From Bombilactobacillus bombi (GTDB lineage: Bacteria; Bacillota; Bacilli; Lactobacillales; Lactobacillaceae): a stretch of 64,000 bases of DNA. Within the stretch, counting starts at the first letter, position 1. Each line of letters starts with the position of its first letter. The notes beneath the pieces were generated by a model, which saw nothing but the letters and a program-made list of their open reading frames with translations, had not been told where the DNA came from and did not search any database. Both the position numbers and the translations under genes were made by a program. This document shows positions 38,571 through 47,256 of the stretch, piece by piece. The stretch lies in the NCBI RefSeq assembly GCF_003522965.1, contig NZ_CP031513.1:434001-498000 (forward strand), read 5' to 3'.

Positions 38571-39785
38571 ATGGATGAAAAAGATATGGTCCAGCACAGT
38601 AAGAAACTCATGATTGCTATTATGGGTATTTCTTTGGTGTTATCTACTTCGGGTGCAATTAGTGGGACAATTCCACTGATGGAAAAGCATTTTGCCAATA
38701 TGTCTACTGCAACTGTTGAATTGATTGTTACAATTCCAAGTGCGGCAGGAATTTTTGTGCCTTTGTTAGCCGGCTTTATTGAAAAAGTAACTGGGAAAAA
38801 GTTATTAGCGTTATTAGGACTCGCAGTAACAGCTATTTGTGGAGTTTTACCAGCATTTACTGGAAGCTACGGTTTAATTTTATTTTCTCGAATTATGGTC
38901 GGTGTAGGAATTTCATTGTTAACACCACTAAGTGTTTCTTATATTACTGATATTTATGATGAAGTTAAAGCAAACGAATTATTAGGTTATCGAAATTCAT
39001 TTATAAATATTGGAAGTACTGTTTTGCTATTTTTAGCTGGTTATCTTATTAAAATAAGTTGGCATGCAGCCTATTGGGTTTTTATCTTAGCTTTAATCCC
39101 ATTGGCAATGACTTTATTCTGGATTCCAAAAAAATTTGATAATTATAGTGTTACAGTTGCTGAAAATGTTGATCAACAAAAAATTAAACAAACGACTAAT
39201 TGGGCAATTATTGGATATGCTGTTTTATTTGGAATTATGCAGGTTAGCTATATGGGAATTAATTTAAAAATTCCAAGTTATATTGTTAATAATCACATTG
39301 GTGATAGTAGTACAGGGAGTTTTATTCTTAGTTTATTGCCGATTGCTGCAATTGTTTCTGGCTTGTTATATAAGTATATTTATAAAGCTTGGGGTAAAAA
39401 CACAACAGCAATTAGTGCTACTATTGCAGGTATTGCTTTAGGATTGACTTTGGTACTAAATAATTCTTTCTTAATTGGTACTTGTGTTGTAGTTTCAGGA
39501 TTTTTCTGGGGAATTATGAACCCACATATGACAGAATTATTTGCTTTAAGTTCACCAAAAGGCTCCATGACTTTAAGTACATCAATTGTTATTTTTGGTA
39601 TTAATATTGGAGGCACTTTAGCACCTTATGTTTTCCAATCATTAGGAAAAATGTTTAAAAATAATTCGCCAGAATCAGGTTTGTTAATTTCTGCAGTAAT
39701 ATGGACAGTCTTTGGGATAGTATTTTTGTTAGCTAATATGATGATTAAGTCTCAAAAGACAACTGGAAAAGAGGATGAAAAATGA
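38571..39785 (+). CDS. Major facilitator superfamily transporter
   Basis: 404 residues with about 12 hydrophobic segments. A cytoplasmic N-terminus is followed by the MFS loop 2-3 region (GFIEKVTGKKLLALLGL, near 65-81) and a central loop near 190-210. RBS GGGAG precedes the ATG. The stop overlaps the next gene (ATGA), so it is cotranscribed with two glycosidases. The likely cargo is a fucosylated oligosaccharide or glycoside, from context only; the sequence itself does not reveal the substrate. Confidence 0.9.
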   Translation: MDEKDMVQHSKKLMIAIMGISLVLSTSGAISGTIPLMEKHFANMSTATVELIVTIPSAAGIFVPLLAGFIEKVTGKKLLALLGLAVTAICGVLPAFTGSYGLILFSRIMVGVGISLLTPLSVSYITDIYDEVKANELLGYRNSFINIGSTVLLFLAGYLIKISWHAAYWVFILALIPLAMTLFWIPKKFDNYSVTVAENVDQQKIKQTTNWAIIGYAVLFGIMQVSYMGINLKIPSYIVNNHIGDSSTGSFILSLLPIAAIVSGLLYKYIYKAWGKNTTAISATIAGIALGLTLVLNNSFLIGTCVVVSGFFWGIMNPHMTELFALSSPKGSMTLSTSIVIFGINIGGTLAPYVFQSLGKMFKNNSPESGLLISAVIWTVFGIVFLLANMMIKSQKTTGKEDEK

Positions 39786-41761
39786 GAAAAAGAACAGTTC
39801 ATTTAGATTTTCACACTAGTCCTTATGTAGAAGTAGGTAAAGATTTTAATAGTGAAGAATTTGCTGCCACTCTTAAAAAAGCTCACGTCAATTCGATTAC
39901 TTGCTTTGCGCGAGACCATCATGGTTATTTATGGTATAACTCTAAACATCATCCAGAAATGATTCATCCACGATTAATGAATCATAATTTGCTAGCAGAA
40001 CAAATTCAAGCTTGTCATCAATTAGATATTAAAGTGCCAATTTATTCAACTTGTCAATGGGATGAGTATTGTATGCTTAATCATCCAGAATGGTTATGTC
40101 GTACACCTGAAGGTAAATGTATTAATATGGGAGATGCACAGCCTAATTTTAATGATGTGCTTTGTTTAAATAGTAATTACCGGAATTATTTATTTGATCA
40201 TGTTAATGATGTGATTGATAGTATTGGTGCTACCAATATTGATGGGTTTTTCTTTGATATTTTCTTTTTGGTACCATGTGATTGTCAACATTGTCAAAAA
40301 GAAATGCAACGCTTAGGAATTGATCACACCATTGAAGCTGAAAGAATTCGTTATTGTCATTTGATGTTGAAAGAATTTAAACGAGAAATGACAACTTTAA
40401 TTCATCAGCAAGTTCCTAAGGCGAGCGTTTTCTACAATGGTTCTCATGTTGGACCATATATTAAATCATCTTTAAAATATTATAGTCATTTAGAAATTGA
40501 AAGTTTACCTGGTGGTGATTGGGGATATGATAATTTTCCTCTTGTGGATCGCTATGCACGCACTTTAGATAAAGATATTGTAGGAATGACAGGTAAATTT
40601 CATACTTCATGGGGAGATTTTCAATCTTTTAAAAATATTGAAGCTTTAGAATATGAAGTATTTCAAATGTTATCTTTTGGTGCAGGATGTTCAATTGGGG
40701 ATCAACTTCATCCCAGTGGTAAATTATCACCCGCAACTTATGATTTAATCGGTCAAGTATATTCTGAAGTGGAACAACTGGAACCAGAATTAGACAATAC
40801 TCAGCCAACGGTCGAAATTGGAGTTATTACTCCAGAAAGTATTTGGGATAATGGGATGACCTTAAATGAGTCATTAATCGGATGCAATCGCTTACTAGAC
40901 GAATTAGGTTATCAATTTGATATTATCGATTTAAAAGCAGATTTCTCCAAATATAAATTGATTATTTTACCTGACATAATTGAATATGATGAAGAAAGTT
41001 TTATCAAATTAAAGCAATATATGGCTTTAGGTGGCAAAATTTTATTGTCTTATCAATCGATGGATACGGGTATTTATACGGAAAATACTTTAACTGGCAA
41101 TTTAATGAAAGGGTATTCATCGTGGGATCGCGATTATATATATCCTAATAATATTTTAGGAAAAGATTTACCTAAAGAAGAACATGTCATGTATGAGCAA
41201 GGTATGGCTGTTGATTCTTTGAATTCTCAGATTCTTTTAGAGACTCGCGAACCTTATTTTAATCGTGAAGGTAAGTTTTATTATGGTCATAAACACGCAC
41301 CTTCCACGGGAAAAGTTGGTGTACCAGCAGCTACACAAAAAGAAAATTGTATTTATTTTTCACACCCAGTTTTTAAGATTTATCGTGATTTTGCACCTTG
41401 CTGGGTTAAACGAATTTTGCAAGATGCATTAACTATTTTATTACCTGAAAAACTAGTTAATAAGCCACAAACACGGCCTAATTTATCAGCACAATTGCAT
41501 GTTAATGGTGAAAAAAATAAATATTTATTACACTTATTAGATTATCCATTAAAGAAAAATGCAACTCAACTATACACAATTGATGAACGAACAATACTAT
41601 TTGATACAAAATTCAGTATTTTGGTAGGAAATCAACAAGTCAAAAATATTAAACTTTTACGCAGTGGCCAAGAAATTAATTTTAAACAACAAGATAATTA
41701 TGTCCAGTTTACAGTGCCTAAAATTAATGGTTATGAAGTCGTTAAAATTCAATGTAAATAA
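39782..41761 (+). CDS. GHL6/GH151-like glycosidase, probable alpha-L-fucosidase
   Basis: 659 residues without a signal peptide. The N-terminal TIM-barrel part (about 1-340) contains CFARDHHGYLWYNSKHHPEM, STCQWDEYCMLNHPEW, DGFFFDIFF and SVFYNGSH. A beta-galactosidase trimerisation-like Rossmann domain (about 350-530) and a C-terminal beta domain follow. This layout matches 'hypothetical glycosyl hydrolase 6' proteins, including GH151 alpha-L-fucosidases. The GH151 label rests on memory of domain order and on the adjacent GH29 gene. Overlaps the MFS gene by 4 nt. Confidence 0.6.
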   Translation: MRKRTVHLDFHTSPYVEVGKDFNSEEFAATLKKAHVNSITCFARDHHGYLWYNSKHHPEMIHPRLMNHNLLAEQIQACHQLDIKVPIYSTCQWDEYCMLNHPEWLCRTPEGKCINMGDAQPNFNDVLCLNSNYRNYLFDHVNDVIDSIGATNIDGFFFDIFFLVPCDCQHCQKEMQRLGIDHTIEAERIRYCHLMLKEFKREMTTLIHQQVPKASVFYNGSHVGPYIKSSLKYYSHLEIESLPGGDWGYDNFPLVDRYARTLDKDIVGMTGKFHTSWGDFQSFKNIEALEYEVFQMLSFGAGCSIGDQLHPSGKLSPATYDLIGQVYSEVEQLEPELDNTQPTVEIGVITPESIWDNGMTLNESLIGCNRLLDELGYQFDIIDLKADFSKYKLIILPDIIEYDEESFIKLKQYMALGGKILLSYQSMDTGIYTENTLTGNLMKGYSSWDRDYIYPNNILGKDLPKEEHVMYEQGMAVDSLNSQILLETREPYFNREGKFYYGHKHAPSTGKVGVPAATQKENCIYFSHPVFKIYRDFAPCWVKRILQDALTILLPEKLVNKPQTRPNLSAQLHVNGEKNKYLLHLLDYPLKKNATQLYTIDERTILFDTKFSILVGNQQVKNIKLLRSGQEINFKQQDNYVQFTVPKINGYEVVKIQCK

Positions 41762-41778
41762 AAAAGGATGGTTTAGCA

Positions 41779-42807
41779 ATGAATACAAATATTGAGTGGT
41801 TTAAGCAAGCAAAATATGGAATGATGATTCATTGGGGATTATATTCATTATTAGCAGGAGAGCATAATGGACAATCTTCTAGTTATTATGCAGAATGGAT
41901 TCAATCAAGGTTGCAAATATCTAATACTGAGTATGAAAAATTAGCTTCGGCCTTCAATCCAGTTTTCTTTGATGCCGAAAAAATTGTTAATTTAGCCAAA
42001 GAATGTGGCATGCAATATTTAGTTGTTACAACTAAACATCATGATGGTTTTGCGATGTATCATTCCTTAGTTGACTCTTATAATGTTTATGATTTTACCC
42101 CGTTTCATCGCGATGTTATTGCTGAATTAGCTGCTGCTTGTCAAAAAGCAGGATTAAAGTTTGGATTATATTACTCACAGGATTTAGATTGGCATGATCC
42201 TAACGGTGGAGGTTATCTTTCTAATGATATTGAATCCGCTGGTACGACTTGGGACAATAGTTGGGACTTTCCAAATAGTAATAAAGATTTTAATGTTTGT
42301 TTTGAAAATAAAATCTTACCTCAAATTAAAGAAATTATGTCTAACTATGGTGAAATTGCAACTGCATGGTTTGATGTACCTATGACCTTATCTGAGCAAC
42401 AAAGTCAAACTATTTATGATACTGTTAAAAAATTACAGCCTAATTGTTTGATTAATTCACGATTAGGTAATGGAAAGTATGACTATGTTTCATTAGGTGA
42501 TAATGAAGTACCAGAAACTAAAGACGTAAATCCTAATGAAGTTGACTATAATTCAATTGAAGGCTTTAAACCATCACCAAATGGATTATATGAAACGGCT
42601 GGCACAATCAATGATTCATGGGGCTTTTCTTATCATGATCACAATTGGAAATCACCAGAACAAATTTATCAATATAAGCAACATTTAAATAGTTTAGGAA
42701 TTAATTATTTATTAAATATTGGTTTAGATGGTTTGGGGAGAGTTCCTATGGTCGCTGAAAGCAATCTTTTAGCAGCGAAAAAATTGGAAAGTGAAACTCT
42801 AAATTAA
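41779..42807 (+). CDS. Alpha-L-fucosidase, family GH29, intracellular
   Basis: 342 residues, the catalytic barrel only. Family landmarks: WFKQAKYGMMIHWGLYS (near 6-22), AKECGMQYLVVTTKHHDGFAMY (near 73-94) and the nucleophile in TAWFDVP (Asp199). There is no signal peptide, so it acts on imported substrate. It is shorter than many GH29 enzymes and lacks a C-terminal beta-sandwich, as in some lactobacillus cytoplasmic fucosidases. Last gene of the MFS-GH-GH29 operon, before a strong terminator. Specificity cannot be read here. Confidence 0.92.
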   Translation: MNTNIEWFKQAKYGMMIHWGLYSLLAGEHNGQSSSYYAEWIQSRLQISNTEYEKLASAFNPVFFDAEKIVNLAKECGMQYLVVTTKHHDGFAMYHSLVDSYNVYDFTPFHRDVIAELAAACQKAGLKFGLYYSQDLDWHDPNGGGYLSNDIESAGTTWDNSWDFPNSNKDFNVCFENKILPQIKEIMSNYGEIATAWFDVPMTLSEQQSQTIYDTVKKLQPNCLINSRLGNGKYDYVSLGDNEVPETKDVNPNEVDYNSIEGFKPSPNGLYETAGTINDSWGFSYHDHNWKSPEQIYQYKQHLNSLGINYLLNIGLDGLGRVPMVAESNLLAAKKLESETLN

Positions 42808-42823
42808 TATTTCTATAAAATGG

Positions 42824-42851
42824 GGCGGGACAAAATGTTGTCCCGCCTCTT
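42824..42851. terminator. Terminator after the fucosidase operon
   Basis: GGCGGGACAA (42824-42833), AATG loop, TTGTCCCGCC (42838-42847), TCTT. It lies between convergent genes; this GC-rich stem stands out from the AT-rich surroundings. Confidence 0.8.
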
Positions 42852-42858
42852 GTGTGGT

Positions 42859-43503
42859 TTATTTATAATTACGTTTAATTTCAACTAATTTGCCAATAAT
42901 ATTAATTTGATTACAATCTTCTTCGGTAAATATGCGTGGTGGATAGCTAGGATTAGAAGCTGTTAATACGATTGATTGATGCTTGCGTGAAATATGCTTT
43001 AGTGTACCTTCATCGCCATTAATCACAATTGCGCAAATGTCACCATTATTAAAAGTCGGAGTTTGCTGAATTAAAGCTAAGTCACCGTCTAAAATACCAT
43101 CACCAATCATTGAATCGCCGATGATTCGCAGCCAGAAATAGTTATTGGTTGGATCAATGTCAGCAGCAACAACTGTGTCATAGCCATCGTAATCTAAATT
43201 AGCCAATCCATTAATACCTGCTTTAATTGTTCCAATAATAGGTATATTAATCAAGTCATTAAAATCAGCTTTTTGTAAATTGTGAGAACTATTAATATTT
43301 AAATGTCCTAAGAGAAAGTCTGTTGAAACATTGAAAAAAGTAGCAATCTTATCTAATTCACTAGCATCAACTTTTCGTTTACCGTGTTCTAAGCGACTTA
43401 GGGAAGTTCGATCTATTCCTAAAAAGTGAGCTAAAGTATCTTGACTAGTTTTATTTTGAATTCTCAAATTTAGTACTTTTGCTCCTATATTGTTTACAGA
43501 CAT
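42859..43503 (-). CDS. LexA/CI-type S24 repressor
   Basis: The ATG at 43503 follows GAGGAAG; a longer form from 43518 starts upstream of that RBS. The 214-residue protein has an N-terminal XRE HTH (about 5-62: TSQDTLAHFLGIDRTSLSRL). Ala-Gly in TIKAGING near residue 95 is a candidate self-cleavage site. The S24 peptidase fold has Ser131 (GDSMIGDG) and Lys169 (GTLKHI). The catalytic dyad is intact, so RecA-stimulated autocleavage is plausible. It is divergent from an XRE-RpiR gene pair. Confidence 0.88.
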   Translation of the reverse strand: MSVNNIGAKVLNLRIQNKTSQDTLAHFLGIDRTSLSRLEHGKRKVDASELDKIATFFNVSTDFLLGHLNINSSHNLQKADFNDLINIPIIGTIKAGINGLANLDYDGYDTVVAADIDPTNNYFWLRIIGDSMIGDGILDGDLALIQQTPTFNNGDICAIVINGDEGTLKHISRKHQSIVLTASNPSYPPRIFTEEDCNQINIIGKLVEIKRNYK

Positions 43504-43536
43504 CAGTATCTTCCTCACTTCAATATCAATATATCA

Positions 43537-43553
43537 TGTGCAACTATTGCACA
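43537..43553. promoter_or_regulatory. Operator embedded in the S24 repressor promoter
   Basis: TGTGCAA (43537-43543), CTA, TTGCACA (43547-43553) is a perfect palindrome with a 3-bp centre. On the minus strand it lies in the spacer between a TTGTGT -35 and a TATATT -10 (17 bp apart), which fits autorepression of the S24 gene. A related partial site (CGCACAAT) lies near 43573. Confidence 0.65.
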
Positions 43554-43585
43554 CAATTATTCGTGAGTAAATCGCACAATTAATC

Positions 43586-43614
43586 TTGACCGTGAGAAAT
43601 CAGCACGTTATGAT
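43586..43614 (+). promoter_or_regulatory. Promoter of the XRE-RpiR pair
   Basis: TTGACC (43586-43591), 17-bp spacer, TATGAT (43609-43614), 50 bp before the XRE start. Confidence 0.7.
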
Positions 43615-43660
43615 GAAGCTGTATTAAATCAAATTATGAGATATAAGAAAGGAGATTTAT

Positions 43661-43682
43661 TTAATGTTAAATTTAACATTAA
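43661..43682. promoter_or_regulatory. Perfect 22-bp palindrome over the XRE start codon
   Basis: Left arm TTAATGTTAAA (43661-43671) and its exact reverse complement (43672-43682), with no spacer. It contains the ATG of the 84-residue XRE gene and the core GTTAAATTTAAC that recurs at 44665-44676. Operator-like; it can also fold in RNA and mask the start codon. Confidence 0.6.
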
Positions 43683-43918
43683 TTCGTAAATTAAGGATTC
43701 AACAAGGACTAACTCAAACAGAAATGGCTAAGCAATTAAGCTTGAAAACGCGTTCAACCTATACACGTATGGAAAACGGTAACACAAAGATAAAAGCCGA
43801 TGATTTAGAAAAAATTGCTCAAGTTTTAAAGATTGATATTGCAACCTTGTTTGAACCTACTCACCAATCAGCTTTGAAAAATTCAAAATCAGTAGTTAAG
43901 GTGCAACATGACAGATAG
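43664..43918 (+). CDS. Small XRE-family regulator
   Basis: 84 residues behind GAAAGGAG. Single HTH_3 domain (residues 5-65: RIQQGLTQTEMAKQLSLKTR, then DLEKIAQVLKIDIATLF) and a short basic tail. It is divergent from the S24 repressor and overlaps the RpiR gene by 11 nt. It may be a Cro-like antagonist of the S24 repressor or a co-regulator of the PTS operon. Confidence 0.85.
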   Translation: MLNLTLIRKLRIQQGLTQTEMAKQLSLKTRSTYTRMENGNTKIKADDLEKIAQVLKIDIATLFEPTHQSALKNSKSVVKVQHDR

Positions 43919-44669
43919 TATTAATTTTTATCAGCAGGTTGCTCAAAATTATGATTTACTAACTAGTAACGAGCAATTAGTGATTGATTATATAATTCAT
44001 AGCTCACACATTAATCATTTGACAATTAAAACTATTTCACAAGAATTATTCATATCAAGTGCTACTATCATGCGTGCAGCTCATAAGTTAGGATATGATA
44101 ATTTTTCACAATTAAAATATTCAGCAGCTGAAGCCAATCAAATTGCCACAAAATCACTACCTACAGAAGAATTTGCTACAATTGTCAATCGAGTAGCGGG
44201 AGATTTTGATAAGACTTTACAGTTATTAACTGAAGATAAAATAGCTCGTTTTGCTCACTTTCTTCAACAAGCTCGCCGAATATTTTGTGTTGGAAGTGGT
44301 TCATCTGTTAGTGTTATGGCTGATTTCAATCGTAAGATGAAGTTACTAGGTTATTGGATTAATGATTATGCCGAAATATATTCAATTCGTGATATTGCTG
44401 AATTAGTACATCCTGGAGATGTTATTGTTATTTTTTCATTAAATGGTGGTAATCAATTAGTTAATCAATATTTAGTGCGTTCGAAAGTACAGGGAGCACG
44501 TATTATTTCCATTACTGGTATGAATGCCAAAACGGTAATTAACTTTTCAGATTATAATCTTTTAGTTTACGAAAGTCTTGTACCACGGTCACGAATGCGT
44601 TCACGCTTGATGTTAAATGTTGCTGTTGATGTTGTTTTTGAATATTTACTTTCACATTCTGAAAGTTAA
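43908..44669 (+). CDS. RpiR/MurR-family transcriptional regulator with SIS domain
   Basis: 253 residues. The N-terminal HTH_6 domain (about 1-78: LTIKTISQELFISSATIMRA, then AHKLGYDNFSQLKY) is followed by a SIS sugar-phosphate domain (about 108-240: RIFCVGSGSSVSVMADFNRK; VIVIFSLNGGNQ). Such proteins sense phosphosugars. The gene is immediately upstream of a PTS operon whose EIIC belongs to the glucose/glucoside family, so it is the likely operon regulator. Palindromes with a shared core lie before and after it. Confidence 0.9.
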   Translation: MTDSINFYQQVAQNYDLLTSNEQLVIDYIIHSSHINHLTIKTISQELFISSATIMRAAHKLGYDNFSQLKYSAAEANQIATKSLPTEEFATIVNRVAGDFDKTLQLLTEDKIARFAHFLQQARRIFCVGSGSSVSVMADFNRKMKLLGYWINDYAEIYSIRDIAELVHPGDVIVIFSLNGGNQLVNQYLVRSKVQGARIISITGMNAKTVINFSDYNLLVYESLVPRSRMRSRLMLNVAVDVVFEYLLSHSES

Positions 44670-44678
44670 ATTTAACTT
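44663..44678. promoter_or_regulatory. Perfect 16-bp palindrome, second copy of the GTTAAATTTAAC core
   Basis: AAGTTAAATTTAACTT at 44663-44678 spans the RpiR stop codon, 36 bp before the cre site of the PTS operon. The inner 12 bp are identical to the palindrome at 43666-43677. Confidence 0.55.
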
Positions 44679-44713
44679 AAAAAGTCAAAAATGTCTCTTG
44701 TAGTTGCTTTTAA

Positions 44714-44749
44714 TGAAAACGAATACAATTAAAAATATCATGCTAATAT
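44714..44749 (+). promoter_or_regulatory. cre site and promoter of the PTS operon
   Basis: TGAAAACGAATACA (44714-44727) matches the CcpA consensus TGWNANCGNTNNCA at all but one fixed position. An extended -10 TGCTAATAT (TAATAT at 44744-44749) follows, so the cre overlaps the -35 region, consistent with catabolite repression. RBS GGAGAG is before the ATG at 44780. Confidence 0.7.
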
Positions 44750-44779
44750 AAAAGCGAATTATGAGAGGAGAGAAGAGAA

Positions 44780-46462
44780 ATGGCATCAACCATTACTACA
44801 ACTTCAACTTCTAAACGCCGAGAAAAATTTCGTCGAGCGTTTGAGATGTTTGGACGTTCATTTTTATTACCAGTGTCGGTTTTACCGGCAGCGGGAATTT
44901 TACAGGGTTTAGGATCAGCTTTTACCAATCCTGATACTGTTAAGATGTATCCATGGATGGCTAATCACGCTTTTCAGTTTGTAATGGGTTTCTTATCTAG
45001 TATGGGTTCAGCTGCTTTTAATAATTTACCAGTTATTTTTGCTGTTGGTGTTGCTGTGGGGCTAGCCAAGCATGAAAAGGGTTCAGCAGCTGTTTCTGGA
45101 TTATTAGGTTTTTTAACATTACATGTAATGTTAAATTTTTTACTGACTAGTACTGGCAAATTAGTAAATACAACAGGAATGAATCCGACAGCAGCTAAAT
45201 TAGCTCTAGCTGATAAAATGCAAACAAGTGTTTTAGGTATTCAAACTATGGATTTGAATGTTTTTGGAGGTATTATTGTCGGTGTTATTGTGTACTTCGT
45301 GCATAAACATGCTATTAAGATGCATGTTCCCAAGGTTTTAGATTTCTTTTCTGGACCTCGATTAGTGCCTATTTTAATTATGCCTGCTATGTCTTTAGCA
45401 GCAGTAGTTTTGTTTTTCGTTTGGCCAACGGTACAAACAGGAATTTCCGCTTTGTCAGTGGCAGTTTTAAAATCTGGTACTGTAGGCACGTTCTTTTATG
45501 GAGTTATTGAAAGGTTACTTTTGCCTTTTGGTTTACATCATGGTTTGAATTGGCCTGTAAGAACTACAGCTTTAGGTGGAGTTTTTCATATTGCTGGTCA
45601 AGAATATCAAGGAACTATTGCTGCATATATGGCAGCATTAGCCCATGGTGGAGCAATTAATCCGATGATTACACGTTTTTCTAGTGGTAAGTTTGTTTAT
45701 AATATGTTTGGTTTACCTGCAGCAGCTTTAGCAATGTATAGTTGCGCACGTCCTGAAAACAAAAAGCGAGTTGGATCGTTATTATTAGCTGCAGCAGCCA
45801 CTTCTTTTTTAACTGGTATTACTGAACCAATCGAATTTACTTTTTTATTTGTAGCTCCAGCACTTTATGGAATTCACGCTATTTTAGTTGGAATTACAAT
45901 GGCTGCTACTTCTGCAATGGGGGCTGCGTATTTAACGCCAACAGGTCATGGTTTAATTAATTTTATTATTTATGGTGTATTACAAGGGCCACGAACTCAT
46001 TGGTGGATTATGCCGTTAGCAGGAGTTTTTTGTGCAATTATGTATTATTTTGTTTTTCGTTTTGCTATTAACAAATTTGATTTTCAAACTCCTGGTCGAG
46101 AAATAGATGGTGAAATCACGTTACATGGTAAAGAAGAGACTCGTCAAAAGATGGGTGTTCATACGCTAAAAGATGAACAACCAAAAAAGGAAAGCTCTAA
46201 TGGTAAAATGTCCACTCATAATCAAGCAATTGAGTTAATTAAGGCTCATGGAGGACCAGATAATATTGTTAGTGTTGATGCCTGTATTACACGATTAAGA
46301 ATAGATGTCAAAAATAAAAATTTGGTAGATTCTCAAAAAATTGTTCAGCAGTTAGGAGCAATGGGTTTTAGTGAATCTGGTATGCAAATGCAATCCATTT
46401 ATGGAGGACATGCCAACGTCTTAAAAATGGAAATTCAAGATATGTTAGGACTTACAGAATAA
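44780..46462 (+). CDS. PTS glucose/glucoside-family EIICB permease
   Basis: 560 residues. EIIC is about 1-430, with FGRSFLLPVSVLPAAGILQG near 29, LPFGLHHGLNWPVRTT near 250 and the substrate motif TGITEPIEFTFLF near 348. An EIIB domain occupies about 475-560, with phosphorylated Cys502 in DACITRLRID. EIIA is encoded separately two genes on. Placement among glucose, maltose or alpha-glucoside permeases needs phylogeny. The stop codon overlaps the next start (TAATG). Confidence 0.93.
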   Translation: MASTITTTSTSKRREKFRRAFEMFGRSFLLPVSVLPAAGILQGLGSAFTNPDTVKMYPWMANHAFQFVMGFLSSMGSAAFNNLPVIFAVGVAVGLAKHEKGSAAVSGLLGFLTLHVMLNFLLTSTGKLVNTTGMNPTAAKLALADKMQTSVLGIQTMDLNVFGGIIVGVIVYFVHKHAIKMHVPKVLDFFSGPRLVPILIMPAMSLAAVVLFFVWPTVQTGISALSVAVLKSGTVGTFFYGVIERLLLPFGLHHGLNWPVRTTALGGVFHIAGQEYQGTIAAYMAALAHGGAINPMITRFSSGKFVYNMFGLPAAALAMYSCARPENKKRVGSLLLAAAATSFLTGITEPIEFTFLFVAPALYGIHAILVGITMAATSAMGAAYLTPTGHGLINFIIYGVLQGPRTHWWIMPLAGVFCAIMYYFVFRFAINKFDFQTPGREIDGEITLHGKEETRQKMGVHTLKDEQPKKESSNGKMSTHNQAIELIKAHGGPDNIVSVDACITRLRIDVKNKNLVDSQKIVQQLGAMGFSESGMQMQSIYGGHANVLKMEIQDMLGLTE

Positions 46463-47256
46463 TGATAAAAAAAGCGCTCATCATGACAGATTTAGATGGT
46501 ACATTTGTATATGATTCACATCGTGTTCGTCCAGCAGATCAAGCAGCATTTAAAGCTCTTCAAGAATATTATTATGTAGGCATTGCCACAGGTCGTTCAC
46601 TAAAAGAGATTGCTTATATTGAACAACAGAATAAGTTGCAAGCTGATTGTAAAATTGCCTTTAATGGAGCAACAGTTATTAATCAACGGGCACAACAATT
46701 AATTTGCCAACCTTTGGCTTACGAAGATTTACAAGCAGTACTACGATATCTGCAACAAAAAAACTTAACTTTTGACGCTTTAAATGGAGAACAGCGAATT
46801 GGTAATTTTGCTAGTACCGATGTTCAACGTCTATGGGGGATGGAACTGATTACTTTAAAAGATCCTTTTATGCGTGTTGCTCAAGAAACTATTTATAAGA
46901 TTAATGTTAGACCAGAAGTTCAACGATTTGAATCAATAGCCAAAGATATGAAAAAACGCTTTAAAAATTTAAGTTTATTTGAAAGTAATGGTAAAAGAAT
47001 TGAAATTACAGCAGCAGGAACATCTAAAGGACAGGCCTTAAAACTATTACAAAAATCTGTGGCTTTACCAATTATTGGTATTGGCGATTCTGGTAATGAT
47101 TTAGCAATGTTTCAAAATTCTGATTTAGCTATATGTATGAATCATGCCACACCAAAGATTAAGGCCCAAGCAAAATTAACTATCGACTATTTTTCTGATT
47201 TATTAACTTATGAATCAAAATTTGACCAATTGATTAAGGAGGCAGATAATGTTTAA
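46462..47256 (+). CDS. Cof-type HAD-IIB phosphatase
   Basis: 264 residues. HAD motif I DLDGT (Asp10/Asp12), GIATGRSL near 37, motif III Lys in AAGTSKGQAL near 190 and motif IV GIGDSGNDLAMF near 212 are intact. Being sandwiched between EIICB and EIIA with overlaps on both sides, it probably dephosphorylates the sugar phosphate delivered by this PTS or prevents its build-up. The substrate is inferred from position. Confidence 0.9.
   Translation: MIKKALIMTDLDGTFVYDSHRVRPADQAAFKALQEYYYVGIATGRSLKEIAYIEQQNKLQADCKIAFNGATVINQRAQQLICQPLAYEDLQAVLRYLQQKNLTFDALNGEQRIGNFASTDVQRLWGMELITLKDPFMRVAQETIYKINVRPEVQRFESIAKDMKKRFKNLSLFESNGKRIEITAAGTSKGQALKLLQKSVALPIIGIGDSGNDLAMFQNSDLAICMNHATPKIKAQAKLTIDYFSDLLTYESKFDQLIKEADNV

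Noticed and set aside
45241-45489. Antisense open frame within the PTS EIICB gene
   Set aside because: No RBS, atypical composition, opposite a clear EIIC domain.
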